Below are positions 17,924-26,861 of a stretch of 43,928 nucleotides of DNA, one piece after another. The position numbers were made by a program, and so were the translations under genes. Every line of letters begins with the position of its first letter. Positions within the stretch are counted from its first letter, which is position 1. Location of the stretch: assembly GCA_944389115.1 (NCBI GenBank), contig CALXLE010000013.1, positions 1 through 43,928 of the forward strand. The letters are read 5' to 3'. The stretch comes from an uncultured Spirochaetaceae bacterium. GTDB taxonomy: Bacteria; Spirochaetota; Spirochaetia; Sphaerochaetales; Sphaerochaetaceae. The notes below the pieces were generated by a model. The model saw only the letters and a program-made list of their open reading frames with translations. It was not told the DNA's origin and made no database searches.

Positions 17924-18639
17924 CACTTTGCTCCGAAAACGCGCTCAAGCATCTCTTTGTAGGCGCCTTCCGTATCACCAAGATCGCGGCGGAAGCGGTC
18001 CTTGTCGAGCTTCTTCTTTGTCACGCTATCCCAGAAACGGCATGTATCGGGGCTGATCTCATCGGCAAGCACAATCGTGCCATCGGAAGTCTTGCCGAAC
18101 TCAAGCTTGAAATCAATAAGGTCGATGCCGATTGAGGAGAAGAACCCAAGAAGGTAATCATTGATTCTCATGGCATAGTCCTTGATCGTATCAAGCTCCT
18201 CCTCCGTTGCCCATCCCATAGCCAGTATATGGTAGTCATTGACCATCGGATCCCCAAGCTCATCATCCTTATAGGAGAACTCAAGGATCGGGCATCTGAG
18301 CTCTGTGCCCTCGGGCTTCCCTACACGCTTCGAAAGCGATCCAGCAATCACATTGCGGACAATGACCTCGAGAGGAATGATCCTTACACGCTTCACTGCG
18401 GTATCGGTATCGGAGAGCTCCTCGATATAGTGGGTAGGAATGCCTGCCTCATCGGAAAGCCTCTTCATCAGGTAGTTCGTTATCCTATTGTTGATGACTC
18501 CCTTGCCTCTGATGGTTCCCTTCTTCTCTCCATTGAATGCCGTTGCATCGTCCTTGTACGATACGATGCAGATATCAGGATCACTGGTCGCATAGACCTT
18601 CTTTGCCTTACCTTCGTAAAGCTGCTCTTTCCTCTCCAT
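17923..18639 (-). CDS. purC: Phosphoribosylaminoimidazole-succinocarboxamide synthase
   Basis: PurC joins CAIR and aspartate with ATP to give SAICAR. The 238-residue protein shows the family opening [12 protein letters not shown], then [17 protein letters not shown] and [14 protein letters not shown]. It lies 3 nt after purE and shares one base with purF. The next enzyme, PurB, is not encoded in this window. Confidence 0.96.
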   Translation of the reverse strand: MERKEQLYEGKAKKVYATSDPDICIVSYKDDATAFNGEKKGTIRGKGVINNRITNYLMKRLSDEAGIPTHYIEELSDTDTAVKRVRIIPLEVIVRNVIAGSLSKRVGKPEGTELRCPILEFSYKDDELGDPMVNDYHILAMGWATEEELDTIKDYAMRINDYLLGFFSSIGIDLIDFKLEFGKTSDGTIVLADEISPDTCRFWDSVTKKKLDKDRFRRDLGDTEGAYKEMLERVFGAK

Positions 18640-18642
18640 AGC

Positions 18643-19131
18643 TTAAAGCCTCCCGCTTATCTCTCTGTCCTTGATAAGGATCTTATTGCGCATGCTTTCT
18701 CTGTATGCCCCAAGCTTCTCCGCAATCCCCTCATCGCTTACTGAAAGGATCGAAAGCGCAAGAAGCGCCGCATTCTGCCCTGCATCGATTCCAACAGATG
18801 CCACAGGAATCCCTGGAGGCATCTCCACTGATGACAGAAGCGCCTCAACACCTTTGAGGGCCCCACCTGATCCGGGAATCGTTATCACAGGAAGTGTTGT
18901 ATAAGATGCAATGACACCACCAAGATGGGCGGCCTTGCCAGCTATCGATATGATGGCGGAAATACCCTCTGCCCTTGCCGATGATGCAAACGCATGGACC
19001 TCATCCGGCGTACGATGTGCGCTCATGACATGAACCTCGTACGGCACCTCGAAATCCTTAAGCACTGCTACCGCCTTTTCCGCGATATGCAGATCCGAAT
19101 CGCTACCCATTATTATCGCAACTTTACGCAC
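18643..19131 (-). CDS. purE: N5-carboxyaminoimidazole ribonucleotide mutase
   Basis: PurE rearranges N5-CAIR to CAIR. The 162-residue protein has IIMGSDSD, SAHRTPDEV and the AGKAAHLGGV loop of class I (mutase) enzymes, rather than the pattern of the class II carboxylases described from Treponema. Class I PurE normally needs PurK to make N5-CAIR, and no purK is in this window. The start is a GTG at 19131 with GAGGAG 6 nt upstream. In-frame ATGs about 30-40 nt earlier lack both spacing and family support. It is the first gene of the nine-gene operon. Confidence 0.93.
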   Translation of the reverse strand: MRKVAIIMGSDSDLHIAEKAVAVLKDFEVPYEVHVMSAHRTPDEVHAFASSARAEGISAIISIAGKAAHLGGVIASYTTLPVITIPGSGGALKGVEALLSSVEMPPGIPVASVGIDAGQNAALLALSILSVSDEGIAEKLGAYRESMRNKILIKDREISGRL

Positions 19132-19168
19132 TGGGGGCTCCTCATGGATATTTCTGGAATACATGCAC

Positions 19169-19223
19169 ATTATCCAAAAGATCGAATGTATGCAATACGA
19201 TAATGCGTTGCATTCTGTTGCAT
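19169..19223 (-). promoter_or_regulatory. Candidate purine operon promoter and operator
   Basis: On the minus strand GATAAT (rc of 19169-19174) is a possible -10 box about 40 nt before the purE GTG. Upstream are two TTGCAT copies exactly 10 bp apart (plus-strand 19208-19213 and 19218-19223) and an inverted ATGCAA at 19190-19195. One-turn spacing suggests a regulator binding site. No regulator for it is seen nearby. Confidence 0.35.
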
Positions 19224-19291
19224 TTTCTCATAATGCTGTATTATTTTCTTAATGAATAATAAATTATGAAACAAAAAATGAGCTGCTATGA

Positions 19292-19495
19292 AGCACAGCT
19301 TTCCAAAAGCTATGCCTCTCGTGCGGGAATGCTGAAGTCGTTACAGACAAGGATACGCTAAGACGATATTGGAAAGACTTCTTTTCCCACTATTATCCTG
19401 ATGGGCCATGCGATGAAAACTACTGCCTCATCAGATTCTCAACACAAAAAGCTAAACTATGGATTGAAGGCAAGCATTCTGTCATCACATTCTGA
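19292..19495 (+). pseudogene. C-terminal remnant of a pyridoxamine 5'-phosphate oxidase-like protein
   Basis: A start-less frame encodes CGNAEVVTDKD, then RYWKDFFSHYYPDGPCDE, NYCLIRF and AKLWIEG. This is the pattern of the C-terminal half of small PNPOx-like flavin-binding proteins (general stress protein 26 type). The frame is closed upstream by a TGA, and the only nearby ATG (19288) is in another frame and stops after 15 codons. The N-terminal half is missing. It lies just upstream of the pur operon promoter on the other strand. Confidence 0.6.
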
Positions 19496-19733
19496 ATCTG
19501 TTGCTTTCATCCCATCGGCAAGCCAATGGGTTTTTCGCAACTTTTCTATAACGAACAGTCTGTCGAGGATACCGCAGGATAATGCATCATGAAGAAAGGA
19601 TAGGAAAACCGGACTCGTTCACAATCAGCTGATGGAATATGACATGAGGAGTCTGAAGCATCTTGATGACATGATATGAACAAGCAGAGTCCACCTGATG
19701 AACATATTCCCGCCCTCATCGGATATTCAGCGC
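19496..19733. other. Intergenic stretch without recognised features
   Basis: Short frames such as one ending MEYDMRSLKHLDDMI match nothing I recognise. The stretch is likely decayed sequence trailing the PNPOx-like remnant. Confidence 0.4.
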
Positions 19734-19739
19734 TATAAT
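19734..19739 (+). promoter_or_regulatory. Candidate -10 box (TATAAT) of the GLUG lipoprotein gene
   Basis: A perfect TATAAT ends 8 nt before the ATG at 19748. No clear -35 box or Shine-Dalgarno sequence is present, so the mRNA may start at the AUG. Confidence 0.45.
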
Positions 19740-19747
19740 TCTGAATT

Positions 19748-21817
19748 ATGAAAGGAAACGCAAAGCTTGGATCCTGTATATTCGTCATGCTATGCATCGC
19801 GGCCCTTCTCACCTCGTGCGATCCTCCGCACATCGAAACCCCGATGCATACAGTTATATTCGACGCGAACGGAGGAGAATGGTCCAGTGGAACCGAAATC
19901 TCCGTAGATATCCCTGATAATGCACCTATCTGGGATTACAGGCCGGAGGTACCAGTCAGAAGCGGCTATAACTTCTCTGGGTGGTTCACCGATAAGGAGG
20001 CAACCAACCCATATGATCCAAACTCGCTCGTTGTTTCCGATCTGTCGCTGTATGCAGGCTGGGCAGAGAAGCACATACCTGTATACAGGATTGAGTTCGA
20101 TACAGAGGGAGGATCATTCCTTGCCCCGCAGCTTGTGGCTTCAGGGAACCAGGCACGCAGACCTGAGGATCCGAAGAAAGATGGCTATGCATTTGAAGGA
20201 TGGAGCGCAACAGGCGACAGCTCGGATCTGTTCAGCTTCAGCACACCTATAACAGGCAGCATGACGCTTCATGCCATATGGAAGGAAGCATGGAGCATCT
20301 CATTCTCATATGACCTGCCTTCATCGCTCGGCAGCGAAGCCTCCCTGAGCGCTCTTCCAGATACGATGATGATACCGGATGGGGAAACAATCGGAAGTCT
20401 TCCTTCCGTATCACTTTCATACAATAATACGGAGTTCCGCTTCCTCGGCTGGTTTGAAGAGGGTTCGGATACACCCTTTGATGATGAGGAGAAGATCACA
20501 GACAATATTACTCTCCATGGGCACTGGGAGGAATACGCCTTATCCGCATCAGGGGAATATATAACATACAGTGAGGAGGGCCTGCTGGAATGGGCAGCAT
20601 CGGGAATCTCTTCCTGCTCACTCATCGCTGATATCACTCTCAAGGACGAATGGAGTCCGATAGGATCTGAGAATGCGCCATACAGCGCCGTTTTCAACGG
20701 AAACGGACACACTGTCTCCGGACTCAGGGTGGATGGCACGGAGGGACATATCGGATTCTTCGGATACATAGGCCAGAATGGAAGCGTACTCGGCCTGAAG
20801 CTTGAAGGAGCCAGCCTCACAGGCTCAGAGGCATCCGGTGGTATCGCCGGAGAGAATCTCGGAAGAATCGAGGACTGCCATGTATCAGGTACTATTGAAG
20901 GATCAGGAATTGCAGAAGGAGGCATTGCGGGCCGTAACCGCGGTACGATATCCGAGTGCACAGCATCCGTGGAATCAGCAGGCAATGGAGATGCGGGTGG
21001 AATCGCTGGCATAAATTACGGGCTGATCAAAGACTCCGGCAGCGATGGCACAATCAGAGGCGAATATGCGATAGGTGGAATCGCAGGGCTCAATGCCGAT
21101 GGAGGCAGGATAAGCGGATGCACATTCAGCGGAGAGGTCATAGATGGATACTATGCAGGAGGAATCGCTGGATGCAACGACAATAAGAGCATAATAGAGA
21201 AATGCTCTTTTACAGGAAGAATAAACGATATGGACTGGTATATCGGTGGAATCGCAGGTCTGAACTCACTTGAATCGATTATACAGGAATGCGCATCTTC
21301 CGGTACCATCATCGGCCATGACGAAACGGGAGGCATAACGGGATACAATTTCGCGGCTTATATCTATGCATGCTCATTCTCCGGATCAGTCTACAGCGAT
21401 ACGATTGCAGGCGGCATTGCAGGAATAAGCATGGGACCGCTCGCAGCATGCTATTCATCCGGTACGGTAAAATGCGGAAGCACTGCAGGAGGGATAACAG
21501 GAATAAATAGATTCCATAAGATGATCTCCTGCTATTCCACTGGCTCTGTGAATGGAAATGATACTATCGGGGGCATCACAGGTCTTAATGAGAATGCGGA
21601 GATAACAGCCTGCTTCTGGGAAAACGGCGGGGATATACCCGGAGTCGGGAGAAGTCTCTCATCCGGCGATCTCGATGTCATTAAGATAGGCGATGGCAAT
21701 TCATGGGAAACGGCTTTGTCCGAAATGAACACGGCCCTCGCCGAATATGGATATGAATATGCGGAGAACACAGGACCTGACGCAGGAGGATTCCCTCTCA
21801 TTGCTGTTTCCAAGTAA
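19748..21817 (+). CDS. Repeat-rich surface lipoprotein with InlB-type and GLUG repeats
   Basis: The 689-residue protein has a signal peptide ending in lipobox LTSC (Cys24), so it should be lipid-anchored. Residues about 34-270 hold three to four InlB/Flg_new-type repeats with the landmark GYNFSGWF, GYAFEGWS and FRFLGWFEE. From about 290 an ENAPYSAVFNGNGHTVSGL module leads into roughly ten GLUG-type repeats (GGIAGENLGRI, GGIAGRNRGTI, GGIAGINYGLI, GGITGLNENAEI), which should stack into a beta-solenoid. Both modules are common in adhesin-like surface proteins. The start lacks a Shine-Dalgarno sequence but follows a perfect TATAAT. The role and ligand are unknown. Confidence 0.85.
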   Translation: MKGNAKLGSCIFVMLCIAALLTSCDPPHIETPMHTVIFDANGGEWSSGTEISVDIPDNAPIWDYRPEVPVRSGYNFSGWFTDKEATNPYDPNSLVVSDLSLYAGWAEKHIPVYRIEFDTEGGSFLAPQLVASGNQARRPEDPKKDGYAFEGWSATGDSSDLFSFSTPITGSMTLHAIWKEAWSISFSYDLPSSLGSEASLSALPDTMMIPDGETIGSLPSVSLSYNNTEFRFLGWFEEGSDTPFDDEEKITDNITLHGHWEEYALSASGEYITYSEEGLLEWAASGISSCSLIADITLKDEWSPIGSENAPYSAVFNGNGHTVSGLRVDGTEGHIGFFGYIGQNGSVLGLKLEGASLTGSEASGGIAGENLGRIEDCHVSGTIEGSGIAEGGIAGRNRGTISECTASVESAGNGDAGGIAGINYGLIKDSGSDGTIRGEYAIGGIAGLNADGGRISGCTFSGEVIDGYYAGGIAGCNDNKSIIEKCSFTGRINDMDWYIGGIAGLNSLESIIQECASSGTIIGHDETGGITGYNFAAYIYACSFSGSVYSDTIAGGIAGISMGPLAACYSSGTVKCGSTAGGITGINRFHKMISCYSTGSVNGNDTIGGITGLNENAEITACFWENGGDIPGVGRSLSSGDLDVIKIGDGNSWETALSEMNTALAEYGYEYAENTGPDAGGFPLIAVSK

Positions 21818-21940
21818 TGCAGCAGGAGCTCCTTAGCCGATTTCCATTGCCGCATCAGAAATTGAATATTATCTTTTGCTTTGCATAGGGCATTGCCAAT
21901 ATGGACAGTGTCCTATAGATTCATCAGATAGAGGTATTGG

Positions 21941-24412
21941 ATGCAGACAGAGGAAAACAGCACAAACGAGATGGAAAAGCTGCCAGTGCGGGCAATAGTG
22001 CTGCCCCTTCTAGAAAGGCCGCTCTTCCCGGAGACATTCACTACGCTGATGATAGGCCGTCCTGCGGATGTTGCCGCCATAACCCGTGTCATTGACGGAG
22101 ATGGGTTCTTCGTGGCGGTTATGCAGGATGAGAACGGCAGCTTCAGGAAAGTAGGAACACTCTCAAGAGTAACAAGATACATAAAGCTCCCGAACAACTG
22201 CTATCACCTGTTCGTCTCAACAATAGAGAGAGTGAAGGTGACGGGATTCTCTGCAGATGGCCAGTTCACTTATGCCGATTTCGAATCATATCCGGATGAG
22301 CCTGTCAGGGAAAAAGCCGTACAGTCATATGTACGTATTCTCCGCGATACGATAATGGGGCTCAGCCAGACAACGACGATGTTCTCATTCGCGTCGGACG
22401 TAAATGTAACGAATATCGATGACGCATCGATGCTGTCATTCTATGCATCATCGGCAATCAATGCCCCTGGCACATTCCTGCAGGAGCTTCTTGAAATCCC
22501 GAATCCAAAGGACCGTATAGAGAAGCTTCTGTCATATATCGCAGCTGAAAAGGAGATCCTTGATAAGGAGAATGCCGTTAAGCAGGAGATCTATGACAGG
22601 ATCAAGAACCGCAACAGAGAGCAGATACTGAGGGAGCAGATCAAGGCTCTCAAAGACGAGCTTGCCCAGATATCAGGAAGGGGCAAAGGCGGCAATGTAT
22701 CGGATGATCTCTATCAGAGGGCAGAGAACACCAAGCTGCCAGAGGTATTCAGGAAGCAGGTGGACAAAGAGCTCGAAAAGCTATCAGGGCTGGAGACGAT
22801 GAACCCTGAGTATGCCATGACGAAGCTCTATATCGAGACGATACTCTCACTCCCCTTCTCCTTCGAGGACAAGGCTCCAGACTACAGCATATCGAAGGTG
22901 AAGAATGTCCTTGAGCATGACCACTATGGAATGAAGGACGTGAAGGAGAGGATACTCGAGTTCCTTGCATCCCGGCTAAAGGCCAAGAACGGCAAGGGTG
23001 CCATACTCTGCCTCGCAGGTCCTCCCGGGGTCGGAAAGACATCGGTAGGTTATTCCATAGCCAGGGCGCTCGGAAAGAAGTTCTACCGCTTCTCCGTCGG
23101 AGGTATGAGGGATGAGGCGGAGATCAAAGGACACAGGAGAACCTATGTCGGGGCAATGCCAGGAAAGATCATCCAGGCAATGAAGACCACAGGCGTCCCT
23201 GATCCGGTCATCCTCATCGATGAGATAGACAAGATGGGTGAATCATTCCAGGGAGATCCCGCATCTGCACTTCTCGAAGTCCTTGACCCTGAGCAGAACA
23301 CAAGCTTCCAGGATTTCTATGTCGATCTGCCATATGACCTGTCGCATGTGCTTTTCATCGTCACAGCGAATGATCCATCGAGGATTCCTGAGCCGCTTCT
23401 GGACAGGATGGAGATGATTGAGCTCTCAGGATACACTCCTGAGGAGAAGCTCCATATCGGACATGATTACCTTGTGCCAAGGCTTTTGAAGAAGAATGGA
23501 CTCACCTCAAAGGAGATCAGATTCGACAGCAAAGCCCTGGGCCTTATTGCAGAGGAGTATGCAAGGGAAGCCGGTGTCAGAAACTATGAGAAGCTCATAG
23601 ACAAGGTAATGAGGAAAGTTGCTCTGAAGATACTCCAGGAGAAGGATCTCAAGCTCCCTGTATACATAAGGGGCAATGGTGTCGAGAACTACCTTGGCAA
23701 GCCTGTCTTCCCTTCCGATGACATCATCAGAGCAGACAAGCCCGGCACAGCTATCGGACTTGCCTGGACAAGCATGGGCGGCGATGTGCTTCTGATAGAA
23801 GCTGAGGCAATCCCGATGAAGGGAGAGCTGAAGGTCACAGGTCAGCTCGGATCGGTAATGCAGGAGTCTGTATCGATTGCATGGTCATCTCTCAAGAAGG
23901 AGGCATATCTCAGAGGCCTTAGCCTCGAATTCTTCGATGATGAGACCGTGCATCTCCACATTCCAGAGGGCGCTGTACCTAAGGATGGCCCTTCGGCCGG
24001 AATAACACTCTTTACAGCTCTCTGGTCGATGTTCCGCTCAGAGCCTGTGAAGGAAGGCCTTGCGATGACGGGAGAGCTCACCCTTACAGGACGCGTGATG
24101 CCGATAGGAGGACTGAAGGAGAAGATCCTTGCAGCCCGCAGGAACAGGATCACGGAGATTATAATCCCTGAAAGGAACAAGGCAGACCTGGACAAGCTCG
24201 ACAAGGAAGTCAAGGGCGACGTAGTCTTCCATCTTGTCTCCGATATCTCTGAGGTAATCAGCATTGCTTTCCCCGATGAGAGTACAAAGAGACTCGATAA
24301 ATCCATCCTCGATGCGATGATGATGGAGAAAAGGCGCAAGGAAGAGGAAGAGAGGGCAAAGTCCCAGCAGCGTCAGTCAGAATTCTATGAGAAGGTTATG
24401 AGATGGCAATAG
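21941..24412 (+). CDS. lon: ATP-dependent protease Lon
   Basis: Lon is the cytoplasmic AAA+ serine protease for damaged and regulatory proteins. The 823-residue chain has the N-terminal substrate domain (LPVRAIVLPLLERPLFP), a coiled region near 210-260, the Walker A motif GPPGVGKT near residue 360, the Walker B motif ILIDEIDKM and the protease domain. The catalytic Ser lies in KDGPSAG near residue 685, and the Lys in GGLKEKI near 727. The C-terminus is an EEERAKSQQRQSE-type charged helix. GAGGT 5 nt before the ATG sets the start. A GGACAGTGTCC palindrome (21903-21913) lies in the 123-bp upstream gap and could be a control site. The end overlaps the next gene by 10 nt. Confidence 0.96.
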   Translation: MQTEENSTNEMEKLPVRAIVLPLLERPLFPETFTTLMIGRPADVAAITRVIDGDGFFVAVMQDENGSFRKVGTLSRVTRYIKLPNNCYHLFVSTIERVKVTGFSADGQFTYADFESYPDEPVREKAVQSYVRILRDTIMGLSQTTTMFSFASDVNVTNIDDASMLSFYASSAINAPGTFLQELLEIPNPKDRIEKLLSYIAAEKEILDKENAVKQEIYDRIKNRNREQILREQIKALKDELAQISGRGKGGNVSDDLYQRAENTKLPEVFRKQVDKELEKLSGLETMNPEYAMTKLYIETILSLPFSFEDKAPDYSISKVKNVLEHDHYGMKDVKERILEFLASRLKAKNGKGAILCLAGPPGVGKTSVGYSIARALGKKFYRFSVGGMRDEAEIKGHRRTYVGAMPGKIIQAMKTTGVPDPVILIDEIDKMGESFQGDPASALLEVLDPEQNTSFQDFYVDLPYDLSHVLFIVTANDPSRIPEPLLDRMEMIELSGYTPEEKLHIGHDYLVPRLLKKNGLTSKEIRFDSKALGLIAEEYAREAGVRNYEKLIDKVMRKVALKILQEKDLKLPVYIRGNGVENYLGKPVFPSDDIIRADKPGTAIGLAWTSMGGDVLLIEAEAIPMKGELKVTGQLGSVMQESVSIAWSSLKKEAYLRGLSLEFFDDETVHLHIPEGAVPKDGPSAGITLFTALWSMFRSEPVKEGLAMTGELTLTGRVMPIGGLKEKILAARRNRITEIIIPERNKADLDKLDKEVKGDVVFHLVSDISEVISIAFPDESTKRLDKSILDAMMMEKRRKEEEERAKSQQRQSEFYEKVMRWQ

Positions 24413-25635
24413 AGTTACTTGCTCCTGCAGGAAATGCGGAAAAACTCAGAACGGCATTCGCGTATGGTGCGGATGCCGCTTATATGGGTCTTACGGAATT
24501 CTCGCTGAGAAAGAATGCGGGGAATTTCTCCGATCAGGAACTCGACGAGGTGAGAGCGCTCAGGAAAGCATCTGGAAAGAAGATCTACTGCACGATGAAC
24601 ATCCTCTTTCATGAGGATCAGATCCAGAAGCTTATGACAATGAGGGATGAAATAGCGAGATGGCCTTTCGACGCTTTCATTGTCTCTGATATCGGTACGG
24701 TATCGTTTCTGAAGGAGAATTTCCCAGAAAAGGAGCTCCATCTCTCCACTCAGGCCTCATGCATCAACAGCGAAAGCGCGAAGATGTACAGGAGAATGGG
24801 TTTTGACCGCGTGATTCTCGGAAGGGAGGCTTCCCTTGATGATATAAAACGCATAAAGGATGCTGTCCCGGAACTGGAGCTTGAGGCGTTTGTGCATGGA
24901 GCGATGTGCATGGCCTATTCCGGCAGGTGCCTTCTCTCTGCACACCTTGCGGGAAGAAGCGGGAATCAGGGAGATTGCTCCCATACATGCCGCTGGAACT
25001 ATAAGCTCCACTACGCACTCGAGGAAGAGGAACGTCCTGGCATCTACTATCCTATTGAGGAAGAGGATGGATACACGACAATCCTATCCTCCAAAGATCT
25101 CTGCATGATCGATCATGTCAGAGAGCTTGAGGATGCGGGGCTCTCATCGCTTAAGATCGAAGGAAGAATGAAGTCAGTATACTATGTCGCCGTTGTCACC
25201 AGAGCATACAGGAAGGCAATCGACATGGCTCCCGATCTTGATATGTACAAGCGAGATCTCTTCGATGTCTCACACCGGGAGTACACCACAGGATTCTTCT
25301 TCTCATCCGGGGCCATCGATACAGCAGATGTCTCACGACCTACAAGCTATGGCTATGAAAGGAATTACATATTCCTTGGCAGTGTAAGGGAAAAAACCAG
25401 TGACAGCACATATATGCTGGATATACGCAATCAGATAAAGAAGGAAGACAGTCTTGAGTTCATCGGGCCAGATGTCCCTCTCCTTTCCGATACGGATTTC
25501 ACGCTTCTAGATGGCGAAGGAAACGAGGTTGAACAGCTGGACCATGGCAAAGCAGGAAGCATACGGACATCGCTTCCTCTGAAAGAGGGCTATATAATGA
25601 GGAAAATCTCTGAGAATGGAAGCATAGTCAAATGA
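24403..25635 (+). CDS. U32 family protein, probable tRNA uridine hydroxylation factor
   Basis: The 410-residue protein opens ELLAPAGNAEKLRTAFAYGAD and carries the U32 signature EAFVHGAMCMAYSGRCLLS near residues 163-181, followed by CSHTCRW. Conserved Cys in these segments fit the iron-sulfur site proposed for U32 members. Family members of this size (YegQ/TrhP, YrrO) are linked to 5-hydroxyuridine in tRNA, while others were annotated as collagenase-like peptidases. The tRNA role is the better guess. It overlaps lon by 10 nt and ends at a bidirectional terminator. Confidence 0.85.
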   Translation: MAIELLAPAGNAEKLRTAFAYGADAAYMGLTEFSLRKNAGNFSDQELDEVRALRKASGKKIYCTMNILFHEDQIQKLMTMRDEIARWPFDAFIVSDIGTVSFLKENFPEKELHLSTQASCINSESAKMYRRMGFDRVILGREASLDDIKRIKDAVPELELEAFVHGAMCMAYSGRCLLSAHLAGRSGNQGDCSHTCRWNYKLHYALEEEERPGIYYPIEEEDGYTTILSSKDLCMIDHVRELEDAGLSSLKIEGRMKSVYYVAVVTRAYRKAIDMAPDLDMYKRDLFDVSHREYTTGFFFSSGAIDTADVSRPTSYGYERNYIFLGSVREKTSDSTYMLDIRNQIKKEDSLEFIGPDVPLLSDTDFTLLDGEGNEVEQLDHGKAGSIRTSLPLKEGYIMRKISENGSIVK

Positions 25636-25640
25636 AAACA

Positions 25641-25660
25641 ATGCCCGGGAAACCGGGCAT
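25641..25660. terminator. Bidirectional terminator between convergent genes
   Basis: ATGCCCGG, a GAAA loop and CCGGGCAT form a perfect 8-bp stem. The minus-strand side continues into TGTTTTCATTT and the plus side into TTCATTA. It serves the U32 gene and the facing glycosyltransferase. Confidence 0.75.
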
Positions 25661-25664
25661 TTCA

Positions 25665-26810
25665 TTACTTCAGGGGAACTTCCTTCCCGCATCTCTTGAT
25701 CTCATCCTCGAACATCCCAATCATCATATCGACGGATTTATCGAGCGAGTAATTCACGGCAGATTCAGAATAGAGCGGCTCCATGCGCTTTCTCTCCTCA
25801 GGATGCTCAATCCACCAGTCTATCTTCGCCGCCAGATCTGTACTGTCCCCAGCCTTGAATACCGAGCGCTCATCAAGAGCAAACTGCGATGCTGCGGATC
25901 TAGCGCTGTCGGATATGATCGGGACAAGGCCTGATGCGAATGCCTCCATGCAGCTCATTGCCTCGATATCGATATCAGAGGCATGGACATAGAGATCAGC
26001 CTCGCCAAGAAGCTCTATAAGGTCCTTTGTCGATAGGAACTGCATCATGATTGGATTCGGAAGCCCTACAGCAAGCTTCTCGTACTCCTCTCTCTTCGGC
26101 CCCTGCCCGGCAAGATAGAGCTGTATCCTATCCGCATACTTAGACTTCTTCACGGCATTTATCAGGATGTCCTGGCGCTTCTCTCTGGAAAGCCTTCCGC
26201 TCATCACAACGACGAACTTATCCTGGAATTCCTTCCTCTTCGGGCACTTATGATAGGTGAATTCCGTGAGCGATATCCCATTGGAGATGATCCGCATCTC
26301 AGCCTTGTAGCCATGGGATTTAAGCATGTTGGAAATCATGCGGCTAGGACAGTGGATGTAGTGGAAATAACGGAATATATAGCGGTTCGCAAACCAGTAT
26401 GTGAAGTTTATGAGCGGCATGAAGTTGCCGAGCCCGACAGATGACCAGATATTCTCAGGCTGTATATGGAATGCTCCAGTACATGGAATGCCATCGCGGA
26501 CTGCAATCCTCGTTGCAAGCTTGCCAAGAGGGAATGGCATCATGACATGGACGATATCAGCCCAGTGCACGGCCTCCTCCATCTTCTTCTCATCAGGGAT
26601 TCCGAACATGAATCCATGAGCGGATATAAGCTTGTCGAAAACAGGGACATGGTATACACCAAAGCCCCACTTCCCATCATATGTCTCTCCCGACGCAGCA
26701 ATCCTTACCTCATGTCCCCTTGCCCGTAGATTATCCGCAAGGTGATGCGCTGATATAGTATTGCCGTTCGAGGCTCCATCATATAGTTCAAGAACCAGTA
26801 AAATCTTCAT
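25665..26810 (-). CDS. GT4-family glycosyltransferase
   Basis: The 381-residue GT-B protein opens MKILLVLELYDGASNGNT and has GHEVRIAASG in its N-domain. The C-domain has VVVMSGRLSREKRQDILINA, LYLAGQGPKREEY and the donor-site stretch ASDIDIEAMSCMEAFASGLVP, typical of GT4 retaining enzymes. It should transfer sugar from a nucleotide donor, probably to a lipid or glycan at the inner membrane face; the exact sugar cannot be told. No Shine-Dalgarno sequence lies at the usual distance; an AGGAGG is 20 nt upstream. It follows a periplasmic protein gene after 51 nt. Confidence 0.88.
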   Translation of the reverse strand: MKILLVLELYDGASNGNTISAHHLADNLRARGHEVRIAASGETYDGKWGFGVYHVPVFDKLISAHGFMFGIPDEKKMEEAVHWADIVHVMMPFPLGKLATRIAVRDGIPCTGAFHIQPENIWSSVGLGNFMPLINFTYWFANRYIFRYFHYIHCPSRMISNMLKSHGYKAEMRIISNGISLTEFTYHKCPKRKEFQDKFVVVMSGRLSREKRQDILINAVKKSKYADRIQLYLAGQGPKREEYEKLAVGLPNPIMMQFLSTKDLIELLGEADLYVHASDIDIEAMSCMEAFASGLVPIISDSARSAASQFALDERSVFKAGDSTDLAAKIDWWIEHPEERKRMEPLYSESAVNYSLDKSVDMMIGMFEDEIKRCGKEVPLK

Positions 26811-26820
26811 AAAACCGGGA

Positions 26821-26853
26821 CTAGCCCATTCCTCCTATTTCCCATACGGGAGG
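26821..26853 (-). promoter_or_regulatory. Leader hairpin and two-codon frame before the GT4 gene
   Basis: On the minus strand CCTCC can pair with the AGGAGG at rc 26831-26836. Immediately after is ATG-GGC-TAG (rc 26821-26829). The GT4 ATG is 10 nt beyond that stop. This could modulate translation, but the 1-nt gap between AGGAGG and the mini-ORF start is short. Confidence 0.3.
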
Positions 26854-26861
26854 CTGCGATG

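Noticed and set aside
20269..21012. 247-codon minus-strand frame opposite the GLUG lipoprotein
   Set aside because: Its Pro/Ser-rich repeats merely mirror the GLUG repeats on the coding strand.
20820..21600. Regularly repeated DNA that could suggest a CRISPR array
   Set aside because: The repeats are in frame, degenerate and encode GGIAG-type protein repeats; there are no conserved direct repeats with unique spacers.
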